This document shows, piece after piece, positions 7,245 to 12,352 of a DNA stretch of 12,352 nt; within the stretch, counting starts at the first letter, position 1; each line of letters begins with the position of its first letter. The stretch is from NCBI GenBank assembly GCA_964589725.1, contig CAZPUJ010000023.1:1-12352 (forward strand). The letters are read 5' to 3'. The DNA comes from CAYSHJ01 sp964589725 (GTDB taxonomy: Bacteria; Planctomycetota; Planctomycetia; Planctomycetales; Planctomycetaceae). Position numbers and translations under genes: made by a program. Below the pieces are notes generated by a model. The model had not been told where the DNA came from. It was given only the letters and a program-made list of their open reading frames with translations, and made no database searches.

Positions 7245-8576
7245 TCACCGCCGCCAGTCGATCCGCTCGAACAGCCCCAACAGCTTCACGCCGCGATGCG
7301 GATTGAGTTGTCTCACAAACGCAATCCGCCCGCGCAAATGAGCGGCGAAGTCTTCGTGCTCGCCTCGGTTTTGAGTCGACGGGCCGAATTTGACGCAGTT
7401 CGTCAGGATGGCCTTGAGCCGATCAAACTCCGCGCGCGGGATGTTGACCTTCTGATTGACGACGACTCCTGTGACGAGTTGCCTCCGCGACCGACGCAGC
7501 ACTTTGCGCTTGCGAGTGTTCAGCCGGAACCGCTCCGACCAGACAATTTGCTCGGTCAGTGGCATGACGCATCGCAAGGCGTACCGAAAATCCTTTGATC
7601 CTGACAACGTGAGGTCGTCGGCGTACCGCGTGTAGTTACCGCCGAACGTCTTCAACAGACCGCTCAGCCGCACGTCTAGCGAGAACGCCGACAAATTTGC
7701 GAGCGCCGGCGACGTCGGTGCTCCCTGTGGCAGATGCCGACGCAGGTAAAGCGACGTCACCGCCTCGCTATTGTTTGGAGAATTCAACGTCCACGGTGCG
7801 GCCGAGGTCGTCAGTCGAGCCAACCCAATGGCCGCCTCGCGGCAGTAGCCAAGCGATCGAAAAATGGCCACGACGCGACTGAATGTCACATTGGCGTAAA
7901 AGTTCCGCAGGTCGAGTTTGATCACCACTTCCTGCCCGACATGCTGCCGAGCATTCGTCACGATCGACCGCCCGCGCACAAACCCATGAGCCGCCGGATG
8001 AGTCGGTACCTTGTCGAGGATCTCCGTGAGAATTTTTCGTTGCGCCGCTTTAAGCGTCGCCTTCGGCGCCTCGATCAAACGCCACTCGGTCTTTACCGGC
8101 GACATGTTCGGAGCGCTGGACTCGACACTGGCCGATCGTTTCCGCACCCAATGATAAACGTAATGCGCGTGTTGATCGTCGGGAGGCCTTCGATCTGTCG
8201 TGTCGCGATGCACCAACCAAGCGAGCTTTCCCACCGGAATCTCCAGCCAATCAGCAAGTTGCTGTGGCGTGTGAAAAACCGGAAGGCCGAATCGCTGCAA
8301 TCGACGTTCATCCGCATCCTGCGTGAGGTCGAGAAATCTCCGGTGATCCTCGGCGAAACAGGCAAACAGATACGGTGGTAGTTTCGTTTCAAGTCGAGAC
8401 TTCCAGCGGGTGTTCTGGCCATCGAGCTTCACGTGGCGACGCTTGGCCGCGAGCCGAACTCGGCGGCACTTTCGTGTCGGGCGTTGCAGATCAGACTTGG
8501 CCGGCTGGGAAACAGAATCCGTGCGAGGTGATGTTCCACCAAGCAGCCAGCGCAGGAAATTCAGAAGAAACTTCAT
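7245..8576 (-). CDS. Retron reverse transcriptase
   Basis: 443 residues from ATG 8576. In retrons this enzyme uses the 2'-OH of a guanosine in its own non-coding RNA to prime copying of the msd part into branched RNA-DNA (msDNA). Residues 1-90 are a basic N-terminal extension (Arg/Lys-rich 32-62). Residues 97-125 hold GLPVFHTPQQLADWLEI, a helix-turn-helix-like region common before the fingers of retron RTs. RT motifs follow in order: RLIEAPKATLKAAQRKIL (166-183); HGFVRGRSIVTNARQH (197-212), containing the retron NAxxH motif at 208-212; KLDLRNFY with catalytic Asp222; LPQGAPTSP (282-290); and YADD (318-321) with the Asp320-Asp321 pair. LVTGVVVN carries the retron VTG motif at 368-370. There is no maturase X or endonuclease domain. 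The open frame continues 65 codons upstream to a TTG, but that stretch is the msr-msd RNA. An in-frame GTG at 8588 is a possible alternative start. The ribosome binding site is weak. Confidence 0.95.
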   Translation of the reverse strand: MKFLLNFLRWLLGGTSPRTDSVSQPAKSDLQRPTRKCRRVRLAAKRRHVKLDGQNTRWKSRLETKLPPYLFACFAEDHRRFLDLTQDADERRLQRFGLPVFHTPQQLADWLEIPVGKLAWLVHRDTTDRRPPDDQHAHYVYHWVRKRSASVESSAPNMSPVKTEWRLIEAPKATLKAAQRKILTEILDKVPTHPAAHGFVRGRSIVTNARQHVGQEVVIKLDLRNFYANVTFSRVVAIFRSLGYCREAAIGLARLTTSAAPWTLNSPNNSEAVTSLYLRRHLPQGAPTSPALANLSAFSLDVRLSGLLKTFGGNYTRYADDLTLSGSKDFRYALRCVMPLTEQIVWSERFRLNTRKRKVLRRSRRQLVTGVVVNQKVNIPRAEFDRLKAILTNCVKFGPSTQNRGEHEDFAAHLRGRIAFVRQLNPHRGVKLLGLFERIDWRR

Positions 8577-8617
8577 CCGTGACGACACACTGCATCGAGT
8601 CGCGAGGAAAACAAAGC

Positions 8618-8793
8618 TGGCCGGCGGGCCGCCCAACGGATCCTGTACCGTAGCCGTGGACGATGCGAACGTATCGCAGCACGGCTTCGGCGACGAAATC
8701 GAAACAGGCGAACTGCCACGGGGTATCCCCGTAGTGTCCTTGGACTGCCGTCTTAGACAGCCCAGGAACAAGGCTTGGGCAACCCACCGGCCA
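8618..8793 (-). ncRNA. Retron msr-msd non-coding RNA (predicted)
   Basis: Read on the minus strand. The a1 arm (8793 down to 8775, TGGCCGGTGGGTTGCCCAA) pairs along all 19 nt with the a2 arm (8636 down to 8618, TTGGGCGGCCCGCCGGCCA), with three G.U wobbles and no mismatch. The base directly after a1 is G8774, in an AAGC context that matches the branching guanosine of retrons. The msr part has CCTTG (8773-8769) pairing with CAAGG (8742-8738) around a 6-bp hairpin with loop UAA (8761-8747). An 8-bp hairpin with loop AUA follows (8734-8716). The msd part is a long stem-loop from CCTGT 8708 to ACAGG 8642. The RT start codon lies 41 nt after a2, the standard msr-msd-ret order. This is predicted from folding by eye; the exact msDNA ends are unknown, with a copied length of roughly 70 nt inferred. 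Confidence 0.85.
8642..8708 (-). ncRNA. msd stem-loop (predicted template of the msDNA)
   Basis: Within the retron RNA, CCTGT (8708-8704) pairs with ACAGG (8646-8642). CCG (8690-8688) pairs with CGG (8650-8648), and after an A-A mismatch AGCCGTG (8686-8680) pairs with CACGGCT (8658-8652). At the tip, TGCGA (8678-8674) pairs with TCGCA (8668-8664) around a 5-nt loop. The left strand has a 13-nt unpaired bulge (8703-8691). The interrupted hairpin form is typical of msDNA. The copied region should lie between about 8712 and 8637. Confidence 0.65.
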
Positions 8794-8801
8794 CGCGGCG
8801 G

Positions 8802-8830
8802 ATCGTAACGGCCGTTCGGAAACTGACCAA
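8802..8830 (-). promoter_or_regulatory. Candidate sigma70-type promoter of the retron
   Basis: On the minus strand, TTGGTC (8830-8825) and TACGAT (8807-8802) are separated by 17 nt. The -10 box matches TATAAT at 4 of 6 positions and the -35 matches TTGACA at its first 3. Transcription from it would start about 6-8 nt further on, near 8796-8794, which is the first base of the a1 arm or a base or two before it. The position is the main support; box quality alone is modest. Confidence 0.45.
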
Positions 8831-8878
8831 GAGCGCGACCGTGGCCGGCACGATCGTTCTGATCTACGCTTCGCCATC

Positions 8879-9520
8879 ATGGCCGATTCTGCCAAGCAAC
8901 AGATGCTCGAAGGTCACCTTCGTCCACGCGGCATCCACGACCCGCGAGTGCTCGCCGCAATGGAACGAGTACCGCGCGAGGAATTTGTCCCGGCCAGCCT
9001 GTGCTATGCGGCCTACGACGACCGCGCATTGCCGATCGAGTTGGGGCAGACGATCTCACAGCCTTTCACCGTCGCGTTCATGGCTCAAGCCGCGGGGTTG
9101 CAGGGGCATGAACGAGTGCTCGAGATCGGCACGGGGACCGGGTACGGAGCGGCCGTGCTGAGCCAACTGGCGGCCGAGATCTTCACGGTCGAGCGATTGG
9201 ACGTTTTATGCGAGTCAGCGCGCGAACGACTCGCGCGGCTGGGTTTTGTCAATGTTCACATGAAGCTCGGAGACGGAACGCTCGGTTGGCCCGAAGCATC
9301 TCCCTTCGACGCGATCATCGTGACGGCTGCAGCCGAACAGCTTCCGGCAGCGTACGCCGACCAATTGGCTGAAGGCGGACGCCTCATCATTCCGATCGGC
9401 GGCCGAGCCACCGGCCAAACCATGTTTCGCTTCACGCGGCGCGGCGACCAACTCAAGGTCAAGAAACTGGGAGCTTTCACGTTCGTGCCGCTCGTATCAA
9501 CCGACAGTGCCAAGTCGTAG
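8879..9520 (+). CDS. pcm: Protein-L-isoaspartate O-methyltransferase
   Basis: 213 residues, normal for the bacterial enzyme. It uses S-adenosylmethionine to methylate L-isoaspartyl residues in damaged proteins, starting their repair in the cytosol. The N-terminal part has GIHDPRVLAAMERVPREEF (18-36). It is followed by ALPIELGQTISQPFTVA (50-66), the substrate-side signature, with the conserved Ser60. The SAM-binding motif I is VLEIGTGTGYGAAVLSQLA (80-98). Next come FTVER (102-106), the acidic end of the second strand, and FDAIIVTAAAEQLP, the family's post-motif region. The C-terminus ends with LGAFTFVPLVS, also typical. ATG 8879 is the only start consistent with the family; the ribosome binding site is poor. 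The gene diverges from the retron RNA with 85 bp between them, so their promoters are close or overlapping. Confidence 0.95.
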   Translation: MADSAKQQMLEGHLRPRGIHDPRVLAAMERVPREEFVPASLCYAAYDDRALPIELGQTISQPFTVAFMAQAAGLQGHERVLEIGTGTGYGAAVLSQLAAEIFTVERLDVLCESARERLARLGFVNVHMKLGDGTLGWPEASPFDAIIVTAAAEQLPAAYADQLAEGGRLIIPIGGRATGQTMFRFTRRGDQLKVKKLGAFTFVPLVSTDSAKS

Positions 9521-9579
9521 CTGAGTTCGCAAGAACTCAGTCGGATCGGTGTTCGCTGTCAAATCTCTTGCGAATTCAG
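9521..9579. repeat. Overlapping alternative hairpins after pcm
   Basis: CTGAGTTC (9521-9528) and GAACTCAG (9533-9540) form a perfect 8-bp stem with a GCAA tetraloop directly after the pcm stop. The 13-nt stretch 9521-9533 can instead pair with 9567-9579 (CTTGCGAATTCAG), with one G.U pair. The two folds exclude one another. The region lies between convergent pcm and the oxidoreductase gene, so a two-way transcription-ending role is plausible, but no long T-tract is present. Confidence 0.6.
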
Positions 9580-9591
9580 CGACGTCAGTGG

Positions 9592-10704
9592 TCACTCGCG
9601 GAGCAGCGTCAGAGGGTTCTCACGAGTCTTTAACGGTAGGTCGACGGGCGCGTTCAGGCGATGCGATTCGAAGATCGCGGCGATCATTTCGGTGATGGCG
9701 CGAGCGTCCGGTGCTCCGCACTTCGGTGCGCGATCTTTCTCGATCGCATCGATCAAGTCGTTGATCGCGGCGAGGTGTCCGGCTTCGTAGGTCGCGTCTT
9801 TTCGCGGTTCGGGCTTGTCAACGCCAGCCGACGAAACGAGTTGCCACTTCTTGCCGCTGCGGCCCGGTGACCAGCTGCTGTCTTTCAGAATGTAGGCTGA
9901 CGCCAGAAAGCCGGATTGCAACTCAATCGCACCCTTCGAGCCGAACACTTGCAGCGCGAAACGACTTGGGCTGCCTCCGGCTGCACGGTGCGAGGCGAAA
10001 TAGCCGGTGACGCCTTTCACGAACGAATAGGTCGCGTCGACTGCGTCTCCGGCGAGCGGGCCGATCCCTTCGTTTCCTTCGGCGACATCCGCTTTCGTGA
10101 CACGATGTCCTTGCTGCCGAACGGTTGCGAAGCACGAACTCGCGTCACCGGCAACGGCTCGCATGAGGTCGAAAATGTGCGAGCCGAGCACCCACAAGTC
10201 CTCGCCGCCGCCGCGCCGGTCGTCCTCTTTGCCACGGCCGCGAAGTTCGAGTACTTCGCCGATCTCGCCGCTGTGAATCAGTGACTTCACGACATCGAGT
10301 ACCGGCGAATATCGGCTGATGTGTGCGATCGCCAGCTTGAGGTGTCGCATTTCGAGATTTCTCACGGCCTCATCGCACTCGGCCAGCGTGCGGCAGAACG
10401 GCTTCTCCATGTAGACGTGGCAGCCATGCTCGGCCGCCGCCACGATCATCGCGTGATGCTGATCGATCCACCGCTGGCAGATCGACACGAGGTCGAGTTT
10501 TTCTTTCGCCAGCATCTCGCGATAGTCGGCATACGCCGTCTTGGCACCGGTTTTCTTGAGAGCCGCCGCGCGGCCGGCGTCGTTGTCGTCCGCCACCGCG
10601 ACAACTTCCACATTCGGCAGCTTGGCCCACACGACATCAACGCCGTGCCCGTAATCTCCTTTGCCTGTGCGCCCGATGATGCCGACTCGATAGGTCTTCG
10701 CCAT
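9592..10704 (-). CDS. Gfo/Idh/MocA family NAD(P)-dependent oxidoreductase
   Basis: 370 residues from ATG 10704, which has AGGAG 7 nt upstream. The frame is open for 139 more codons, but those cross the REP pair and are not family-like. The N-terminal Rossmann fold starts YRVGIIGRTGKGDYGHG (residues 5-21), with VAVADDND at the end of the second strand. The family hallmark EKP is at 100-102 within VYMEKPFCRTLAECDEAV. A typical C-terminal alpha/beta domain follows, including GEIGEVLELRGRGKEDD and LWVLGSHIFDLMRAVAGD, where the His-Asp of SHIFD is the expected catalytic region. There is no signal peptide, so it is cytosolic, unlike the Tat-exported members common in planctomycetes. Substrate cannot be read from the sequence; sugars, inositols and sugar amines are typical for the family. 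It diverges from a solute-binding lipoprotein gene, which may or may not be functionally linked. Confidence 0.92.
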   Translation of the reverse strand: MAKTYRVGIIGRTGKGDYGHGVDVVWAKLPNVEVVAVADDNDAGRAAALKKTGAKTAYADYREMLAKEKLDLVSICQRWIDQHHAMIVAAAEHGCHVYMEKPFCRTLAECDEAVRNLEMRHLKLAIAHISRYSPVLDVVKSLIHSGEIGEVLELRGRGKEDDRRGGGEDLWVLGSHIFDLMRAVAGDASSCFATVRQQGHRVTKADVAEGNEGIGPLAGDAVDATYSFVKGVTGYFASHRAAGGSPSRFALQVFGSKGAIELQSGFLASAYILKDSSWSPGRSGKKWQLVSSAGVDKPEPRKDATYEAGHLAAINDLIDAIEKDRAPKCGAPDARAITEMIAAIFESHRLNAPVDLPLKTRENPLTLLRE

Positions 10705-10823
10705 GAGAGGTCTCCTTGATTGAGTGACAGAGATTATGTCCGCGATGACGACGACATGCCACTTCACGGCGCGGGCTTGTCGGTCCGTGGGGTCTCTGCC
10801 AGAATCCGCCCGCAAATGCTTAA

Positions 10824-10845
10824 CGCGGGCTTCGCCCGAAATTTT
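10824..10845 (+). repeat. Small GC hairpin followed by AAATTTT
   Basis: CGGGC (10826-10830) and GCCCG (10834-10838) form a 5-bp stem with loop TTC, followed by AAATTTT. It looks like a weak intrinsic terminator on the plus strand, but no plus-strand gene lies directly upstream, so a terminator role is unproven. Confidence 0.35.
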
Positions 10846-10847
10846 GC

Positions 10848-10958
10848 TCCCTCTCCTCCCGCATCGGGGGAGAGGGCTGGGGTGAGGGGGTTCATGGGCC
10901 GGTGGAGCGCTCCGCCCCCTCACCCTAACCCTCTCCCCCGATGCGGGGGAGAGGGGAC
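10848..10958. repeat. Inverted pair of GC-rich REP-like palindromes (REPIN-like element 2)
   Basis: The same repeat family as the pair after guaA. The left copy has the stem 10849-10861 with 10865-10876 (loop CAT); its left arm carries one extra T. It is followed by the tail CTGGGGTGAGGGGG. The right copy, inverted, has the head CCCCCTCACCCTAA, then a perfect 12-bp stem 10929-10940 with 10944-10955 (loop ATG). The spacer of about 25 bp contains a perfect 10-bp palindrome, GGAGCGCTCC (10904-10913). The pair lies in the divergent gap between the oxidoreductase and the solute-binding protein, and its right hairpin ends only 27 nt before the latter's start codon. If transcription begins upstream, the hairpin would sit in the leader of that mRNA. 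Confidence 0.88.
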
Positions 10959-10982
10959 CAATTGCAAGCAGAGGAATAGACG

Positions 10983-12352
10983 ATGACTCAGCGACTCCAC
11001 TTCGGAATGGGCCTGCTGGGCCTGCTGGTCCTGTGGTCTTGTGGCGCGTTGACGGGCTGTCTGGGAGCCAACGCGGACAGCGCGCCGCCCGCAAATGCGA
11101 AGAGCCAGACCGAAACATCAACCGAGGTTGCCTTGTCCGACAAGGCCGGTGGCGATGTCTCGACGAAAACAGGCAAAGCCACGTCGGCCGATGACGGCGA
11201 CGGTGGCGCGAGCTTCAAAGGTATCGGCTGGACAACGGCTAATCCCGGTCCGCTCGGTGATCCGAAAGCGGTGCGCGGGGGGACGATGCTCACGAACATG
11301 CCCGATTGGCCGGAGAATCTGCGGGTCTACGGCATCGCGTCAAACACGTACCTCAACTCGATCGTCGAGGGACTGTGCTACGAGTCGCTGCTCTCGATGA
11401 ACCCGAACACATTGGAGTTCGTGCCGAGTCTCGCCAGTCATTGGAAGATTTCCGACGACAAGTTGCGGTTCTCGTTTCGGCTCGATCCGCGCGCGAAGTG
11501 GTCGGACGGCTCGCCGGTCACGACGGCCGACGTCATAGCCACGTTCAACCTGATCATGGACGAAACCTTGCAAGAGCCAATGGCTCGCGAATTGCTCAGC
11601 CGATTCACGCCGATCGCCAAGTCGCCGTACCTCCTGGAAGTCGAGTGCAAAGAAAAGCACTGGCGAAACTTCATCACGTTCACCGGCTTCAAGATTCTTC
11701 CAGCGAAGGACATTGGCAAGATCACCGGCAAGGAATACCTCGACCAATTTAACTTCAAGTACACGCTGACTTGCGGTCCGTATATTGTCGATCCGAAGGA
11801 CGTTAAGCAAAACGAATCGCTGACGATCACTCGCCGCAAGGACTATTGGGGCGACGCGTTGCCGCAGAACAAGGGCTTGTACAACGTCGACAAGATTCGG
11901 TTCGTCGTGATCCGCGACGATCGGTTGGCTTTCGACAAAGCCTGCAAGGGCGAGCTGGACTTTTACGTGGTCTACACGGCGAAGTGGTGGGTCGAGGATT
12001 TGCCGAAAACGGAGGCCGTGACGAAAGGGCATCTCGTTCGCCGCAAGGTCTACACCAAGTATCCCGCCGGCTTTCAGGGTCTGGCATGCAACATGCGGAC
12101 CCCACCGCTCGACGACGTGCGTGTCCGCAAGGCCCTGGCGCACCTCTTCGACCGCAAGACGATGCTCGAAAAGTTCGCGTACAACGAGTACGACCGCTTG
12201 AAGTCATACTTCCCCGGCAGCAACGCCGAAAACCAAGACAACAAGATGGTCGAGTTCGACCAGAAGCAGGCGAGCGAATTGCTCGCGGATGCCGGTTGGA
12301 AAAAACGAGGTAGCGACGGCATCTTGATCAAGGAAGGCAACCGGCTGTCGCT
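10983..12352 (+). CDS. Extracellular solute-binding lipoprotein, family 5 (peptide/YejA-like), C-terminus beyond window
   Basis: The first 456 codons are present and the gene runs off the right edge. ATG 10983 has AGAGGA with a 7-nt spacer. The N-terminus is a lipoprotein signal: Arg4, a hydrophobic stretch of Leu/Gly, then LTGC with the lipid-bearing Cys26, so the protein should be anchored outside the inner membrane. Residues about 27-85 are a low-complexity linker. The binding fold follows: LNSIVEGLCYESLL, then ARNWKISDDK-type strands and KWSDGSPVTTADVIATFNLI, the family 5 signature. Further on are LTCGPYIVDPKDV and ITRRKDYWGDALP, then NMRTPPLDDVRVRKALAHLF, again family-typical. The GPY and RRKDYWG blocks with a FDKACKGELDFY segment recall YejA-type oligopeptide or microcin-C binding proteins more than DppA. 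It would deliver its ligand to an ABC importer whose other subunits may lie beyond the right edge. Ligand is inferred, not shown. Confidence 0.92.
   Translation, partial: MTQRLHFGMGLLGLLVLWSCGALTGCLGANADSAPPANAKSQTETSTEVALSDKAGGDVSTKTGKATSADDGDGGASFKGIGWTTANPGPLGDPKAVRGGTMLTNMPDWPENLRVYGIASNTYLNSIVEGLCYESLLSMNPNTLEFVPSLASHWKISDDKLRFSFRLDPRAKWSDGSPVTTADVIATFNLIMDETLQEPMARELLSRFTPIAKSPYLLEVECKEKHWRNFITFTGFKILPAKDIGKITGKEYLDQFNFKYTLTCGPYIVDPKDVKQNESLTITRRKDYWGDALPQNKGLYNVDKIRFVVIRDDRLAFDKACKGELDFYVVYTAKWWVEDLPKTEAVTKGHLVRRKVYTKYPAGFQGLACNMRTPPLDDVRVRKALAHLFDRKTMLEKFAYNEYDRLKSYFPGSNAENQDNKMVEFDQKQASELLADAGWKKRGSDGILIKEGNRLS

Noticed and set aside
7245..8576. Diversity-generating retroelement RT or group II intron maturase
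   Set aside because: Motif 4 is QGAPTSP rather than the QGxxxSQ of DGRs; no template/variable repeat pair was seen. There is no maturase X or HNH domain and no domain V/VI RNA. NAxxH and VTG point to a retron.
8577..8771. N-terminal extension of the RT frame to a TTG start at 8771
   Set aside because: The stretch coincides with the msr-msd RNA, its translation (Cys/Ser/Pro-rich) has no RT-like features, and ATG 8576 fits the position after a2.
6270..10958. CRISPR-like repeats
   Set aside because: The four copies are palindromic, occur as two inverted pairs 4 kb apart, and have no regular spacers or cas genes.
10705..11121. 139-codon upstream extension of the oxidoreductase
   Set aside because: It crosses the REP pair and the start of the opposite gene; ATG 10704 has a good ribosome binding site and begins the Rossmann fold.
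11340..12143. 267-codon minus-strand open frame
   Set aside because: Antisense to the solute-binding lipoprotein, whose frame has clear family 5 motifs.
1..12352. tRNA or rRNA genes
   Set aside because: No cloverleaf with a TTCGA-type T-arm and CCA-ready acceptor, and no rRNA conserved blocks, were found by eye on either strand.

Overview
The window looks like chromosomal DNA from a planctomycete or a similar moderately GC-rich environmental bacterium. The reasons are the mix of core metabolic genes with a secreted protein of no recognised family, a Gfo/Idh/MocA oxidoreductase, little operon clustering, and many dispersed palindromic repeats. The assignment rests on gene style only; there is no marker RNA in the window.

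Layout: (1) 1-114 is the end of CTP synthase (pyrG), followed by a long 29-bp-arm inverted repeat and truB (255-1232). (2) Reading left, 1250-2887 encodes a secreted alpha/alpha-toroid-like protein of unknown function and 3214-4410 a class V PLP enzyme. (3) guaA (4593-6188) diverges from it and is followed by an inverted pair of GC-rich REP-like palindromes. (4) Reading left again are a small multi-helix membrane protein (6469-7155) and a retron reverse transcriptase (7245-8576). (5) pcm (8879-9520) diverges from the retron. (6) A Gfo/Idh/MocA oxidoreductase (9592-10704, minus) and a lipoprotein solute-binding protein (10983 to the window end, plus) diverge from one another across a second inverted REP pair.

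The main discovery is a retron on the minus strand. The RT carries the retron hallmarks NAxxH (residues 208-212) and VTG (368-370), along with QGxxxSP and YADD. Immediately upstream, 8618-8793 can be read as its msr-msd RNA. Two 19-nt arms (a1 8775-8793, a2 8618-8636) pair along their full length with three G.U wobbles and no mismatch. Next to a1 is a G in an AAGC context that fits the branching residue. Two msr hairpins and a long msd stem-loop lie in between, and a plausible promoter places the transcription start at the outer edge of a1. No known retron effector is adjacent. The membrane protein 89 nt downstream on the same strand is the only positional candidate.

Secondary points are a Gly-to-Cys change at the presumed oxyanion-hole position of GuaA, two REPIN-like repeat pairs, and several large palindromes in the gaps between genes.
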